This document shows, piece by piece, positions 61,740-64,000 of a stretch of 64,000 bases of DNA. A program made the position numbers and the translations under genes. A model generated the notes under the pieces. The model searched no databases. It was not told the DNA's origin and worked only from the letters and a program-made list of their open reading frames with translations. Source of the DNA: SIG299 sp051880375 (GTDB lineage Bacteria; Bacillota; Clostridia; Lachnospirales; Lachnospiraceae); NCBI GenBank assembly GCA_051880375.1, contig JBJENV010000016.1:1-64000 (forward strand), in the 5' to 3' direction. Numbering within the stretch: position 1 is the first letter of the stretch; every line of letters starts with the position of its first letter.

Positions 61740-63074
61740 ATGGATTTATTTGAGTATATGAACGAGGTAAAAAAAGAAAAGGAATCGCCGCTTGCGTCGA
61801 GACTGAGACCGGTAACGTTAGACGAGGTCGTCGGGCAGCAGCATATCATAGGGAAGGACAAGCTGTTGTACCGCGCTATCAAGGCGGACAAAATCAGCTC
61901 GGTCATCTTTTACGGGCCGCCCGGTACGGGAAAGACAACGCTTGCCAGGGTCATTGCCAATACGACAAGTGCGGAGTTTACACAGATTAACGCCACCTCC
62001 GCAGGGAAAAAGGACATGGAGGAAGTTATTGCGGCGGCGAAAGAGCGGCTTGGAATGTACGGTAAACGGACGATTCTGTTTGTAGATGAGATTCACCGCT
62101 TTAATAAGGGACAACAGGACTACCTGCTGCCTTTTGTGGAGGACGGCACAGTTATTTTAATCGGCGCGACAACTGAAAATCCGTACTTTGAGGTAAACGG
62201 GGCGCTTATTTCACGTTCGATTATTTTTGAACTGAAGTCATTAAATAAGGATGATATAAAAACGCTGATTTTGCGGGCGCTGGCCGATAAGGAACGCGGA
62301 CTTGGCGCATATCGTGCGGAAATTACCGGGGAGGCACTGGAATTCCTTGCGGATATGGCAAACGGTGACGCACGTTCCGCACTCAATGCGATTGAGCTTG
62401 GGGTATTGACAACGGAACGAGCAGACGACGGCATCATTCATATTACGCTCGATACGGCACAGGAGTGCATCCAGAAGCGGGTGCTCCGCTATGATAAGGA
62501 TGGCGATAACCATTACGATACGATTTCTGCTTTTATCAAGAGTATGCGCGGCTCTGACCCGGATGCGGCGGTTTACTATCTGGCAAGGATGCTTGCAGCA
62601 GGAGAAGAACCGGCATTCATTGCAAGGCGCATTATGATTTGCGCCTCGGAAGATGTATCGAATGCCGACCCGAATGCACTTGTGATGGCAGTCAGTGCGG
62701 CACAGGCAGTCGAGCGCCTCGGTATGCCGGAAGCGAGAATTGTACTGGCACAGGCAGCGACGTATGTGGCGTGTGCGCCAAAGAGCAATTCTTCCATTTG
62801 TGCCATTGATAAGGCGCTGGAACTGGTGCAGACGACAAGAACAGAACCGATACCGCCGTACCTGCAGGACGCTCATTACAAGGGAGCGGGCAAGTTAGGA
62901 CACGGTCTTGGCTATGAATACTCGCACAGCTATAAGAATCACTATTCCGGACAACCGTATCTGCCGGAGAAACTTCGGGGTGAGGTATTTTACGAGTGTT
63001 CGGAACAGGGGTATGAGAAGCAGCAGAAGCAGTGGATGGCAAAGCTGAAGGAAGAATGCGAAAGGAGTGAGTAG
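61740..63074 (+). CDS. rarA: Replication-associated recombination protein RarA
   Basis: A 444-residue AAA+ ATPase of the RarA/MgsA/WRNIP1 family. SRLRPVTLDEVVGQQHIIG near residue 20, Walker A GPPGTGKTTLA near 59, Walker B ILFVDEIHRFNKGQQD near 110 and the sensor region GATTENPYFEVN near 141 are all intact. The C-terminal MgsA domain includes the RRIMICASEDV pattern near 296. It acts at stalled replication forks in the cytoplasm. GTAAGGAG precedes the ATG. A small leader hairpin (ACTGCC/GGCAGT) lies near 61710. Confidence 0.95.
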   Translation: MDLFEYMNEVKKEKESPLASRLRPVTLDEVVGQQHIIGKDKLLYRAIKADKISSVIFYGPPGTGKTTLARVIANTTSAEFTQINATSAGKKDMEEVIAAAKERLGMYGKRTILFVDEIHRFNKGQQDYLLPFVEDGTVILIGATTENPYFEVNGALISRSIIFELKSLNKDDIKTLILRALADKERGLGAYRAEITGEALEFLADMANGDARSALNAIELGVLTTERADDGIIHITLDTAQECIQKRVLRYDKDGDNHYDTISAFIKSMRGSDPDAAVYYLARMLAAGEEPAFIARRIMICASEDVSNADPNALVMAVSAAQAVERLGMPEARIVLAQAATYVACAPKSNSSICAIDKALELVQTTRTEPIPPYLQDAHYKGAGKLGHGLGYEYSHSYKNHYSGQPYLPEKLRGEVFYECSEQGYEKQQKQWMAKLKEECERSE

Positions 63075-63077
63075 AAT

Positions 63078-63401
63078 ATGGGAAAGAGAATCATTGCAAT
63101 CGCAGGGCTGATATTGCTTGGTCTTTTGTATCTTTCGTCACTTGTTCTGGCTGTCCTTGCCAGACCGGAAGCATATCAGATGTTTATGGCAAGCCTTGTG
63201 GCAACCATTTTACTTCCGATTTTGTTGTGGGCGGGCCTGAAAATGTATGAAAAAGTACATGAAAATGACGGCATGACCATGCGCGACATGAGAAAGTTAA
63301 ACAAGCGCTTAAAGGCAGGAGAATCACCGGAAAAGCTTGCTGAGGAAATTGAAGCAAAGTACGGCAGCAAAGAAAATAAGGAAAACGTAAGAAAAAAATA
63401 A
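63078..63401 (+). CDS. Small two-helix membrane protein
   Basis: A 107-residue protein with two hydrophobic helices (about residues 5-27 and 36-56) and a charged cytoplasmic tail (MRDMRKLNKRLKAGESPEKLAEEIEAKYG). It starts 3 bp after rarA and is probably co-translated with it. I do not recognise a characterised family. A hairpin terminator follows. Confidence 0.75.
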   Translation: MGKRIIAIAGLILLGLLYLSSLVLAVLARPEAYQMFMASLVATILLPILLWAGLKMYEKVHENDGMTMRDMRKLNKRLKAGESPEKLAEEIEAKYGSKENKENVRKK

Positions 63402-63402
63402 T

Positions 63403-63444
63403 AAAAGCCCGAAATCCGCTTGGGTGGCGGAACTTCAGGCTTTT
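63403..63444 (+). terminator. Hairpin terminator after the rarA operon
   Basis: AAAAGCC and an inner TCCGC pair with GGCGGA and GGCTTTT. The following T run is short, so efficiency is uncertain. Confidence 0.65.
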
Positions 63445-63483
63445 ACAGGGGAGGATAAGTATTACTACTTGTCTTTCGTACTA

Positions 63484-63512
63484 TTTACAGTATGGACAAA
63501 ATCTGTTATCTT
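63484..63512 (+). promoter_or_regulatory. Possible promoter for the last gene
   Basis: TTTACA at 63484-63489 and TATCTT at 63507-63512 with a 17-bp spacer, about 65 bp ahead of the ATG. Both hexamers are imperfect. Confidence 0.45.
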
Positions 63513-63578
63513 ATACAAGAGAGTTTATTTATTTTTTTATTTGTTAGTTCAGACAGAAAAGAAAGGATGTAAAACGAA

Positions 63579-64000
63579 ATGGCATTATTGGAAACATGGA
63601 GAGAAAGCGCATACGGCAAGGATATGAATTCAAAGGAAGGACAGCTGTTCTGGGGCAACTATTTTGCAGTGGAAAAGGGAATTTACGAGCAGCTGTTGGC
63701 ACAGCCGGAGGTTGTTGTTACCGGAACGGTAAAGGAGCTTGCCGATAAGTTCGGAACAGATACTTTCTTAATGACAGGTTTTCTGGACGGCATCAATGAC
63801 AGCCTGGTAACGCCGAATCCGATTGAAGAGATGGAAGAAGATACCACGGTATCACTTGCATACGATAAGGAAAAGCTCTACTATAATATGGTTGAGGCAA
63901 AAGCCAACTGGCTTTATGAACTTCCGCAGTGGGACAATCTTCTGACCGAAGAAAGAAGAAAAGAACTCTATAAGGAGCAAAAGAAGTCCGGTACGATTGT
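63579..64000 (+). CDS. SEC-C motif-type protein, 3' end outside window
   Basis: The first 140 codons of a gene cut by the window edge. It starts MALLETWRESAYGKDMNSKE behind AAAGGATG. The visible part is helical and acidic, with LMTGFLDGINDSL near residue 70 and NWLYELPQWDNLL near 112. From memory, Lachnospiraceae proteins with this start end in a short SEC-C zinc-binding motif; that part is not visible here. Function is unknown. Confidence 0.7.
   Translation, partial: MALLETWRESAYGKDMNSKEGQLFWGNYFAVEKGIYEQLLAQPEVVVTGTVKELADKFGTDTFLMTGFLDGINDSLVTPNPIEEMEEDTTVSLAYDKEKLYYNMVEAKANWLYELPQWDNLLTEERRKELYKEQKKSGTI

Noticed and set aside
63424..63627. 67-codon frame overlapping the start of the last gene
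   Set aside because: It begins inside the terminator hairpin and ends in another frame within the well-supported SEC-C-type gene.

Overview
The window reads as chromosome of a low-to-mid GC, endospore-forming anaerobe of the Clostridia, most likely Lachnospiraceae. This rests on the spoVAD-spoVAE pair, a leucine T-box ahead of leuS, ferredoxin-type FrhB-like proteins in a polysaccharide locus, a DUF4250 gene, an Mrp/NBP35-NifX fusion and a SEC-C-type protein family common in that group. I cannot name the species from sequence alone.

Layout. 1-2.5 kb: the 3' end of a large repetitive FMN-binding protein. 2.6-4.4 kb: ilvN and ilvC (branched-chain amino acid synthesis) behind a strong sigma-A-type promoter. 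4.5-5.3 kb: a response regulator with a SARP-like output domain. 5.4-35.8 kb: a large surface-polysaccharide locus. It holds three family-2 and one family-4 glycosyltransferases, three polysaccharide pyruvyl-transferase-family proteins, two FrhB-like iron-sulfur proteins, a 2783-residue secreted repeat protein, a Wzz-like chain-length protein and its tyrosine kinase, an EpsG-like polymerase, a Wzx-like flippase, a von Willebrand A membrane protein, a HAAS/DUF1700-like membrane protein, an acyltransferase-3 protein and an MBOAT/SGNH O-acylation pair. No gene for the initiating phosphoglycosyl transferase is visible, so that step must be encoded elsewhere. 35.8-47.5 kb: a MATE transporter, an Mrp-type Fe-S carrier, an aldose-1-epimerase-like protein, leuS with its T-box, a chemotaxis receptor, a methyltransferase on the minus strand, NfeD, and a LytTR/GHKL two-component pair. 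47.6-57 kb: ybaK, tldD, tldE, endonuclease IV, a PAS-GGDEF-EAL protein, spoVAD and spoVAE. 57.1-61.3 kb, minus strand: a class A penicillin-binding protein, a YigZ/IMPACT protein and a DUF4250 protein. 61.7-64 kb: rarA, a small membrane protein and a gene cut by the window end.

How the genes fit together. The polysaccharide locus encodes most of a Wzx/Wzy-type pathway: sugar transfer, flipping, polymerisation, chain-length control and decoration by pyruvyl and acyl groups. It also carries two unusual extracellular proteins (the giant repeat protein and the vWA protein) that may interact with the polymer. Strict 4-bp overlaps and short gaps indicate a few long operons. One clear promoter lies inside the locus at 11.2 kb.

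The most interesting non-coding signals are: a long imperfect hairpin immediately upstream of rarA that has the shape of a 6S RNA; a palindromic ~290-bp element at 60.7-61.0 kb; a structured repeat element forming the leader of the minus-strand methyltransferase at 45.1-45.3 kb; a helically phased repeat that supplies the -35 box of the 11.2-kb promoter; and a tandem palindrome in front of the polysaccharide locus. No tRNA, rRNA, transposase, phage gene or CRISPR array was recognised.
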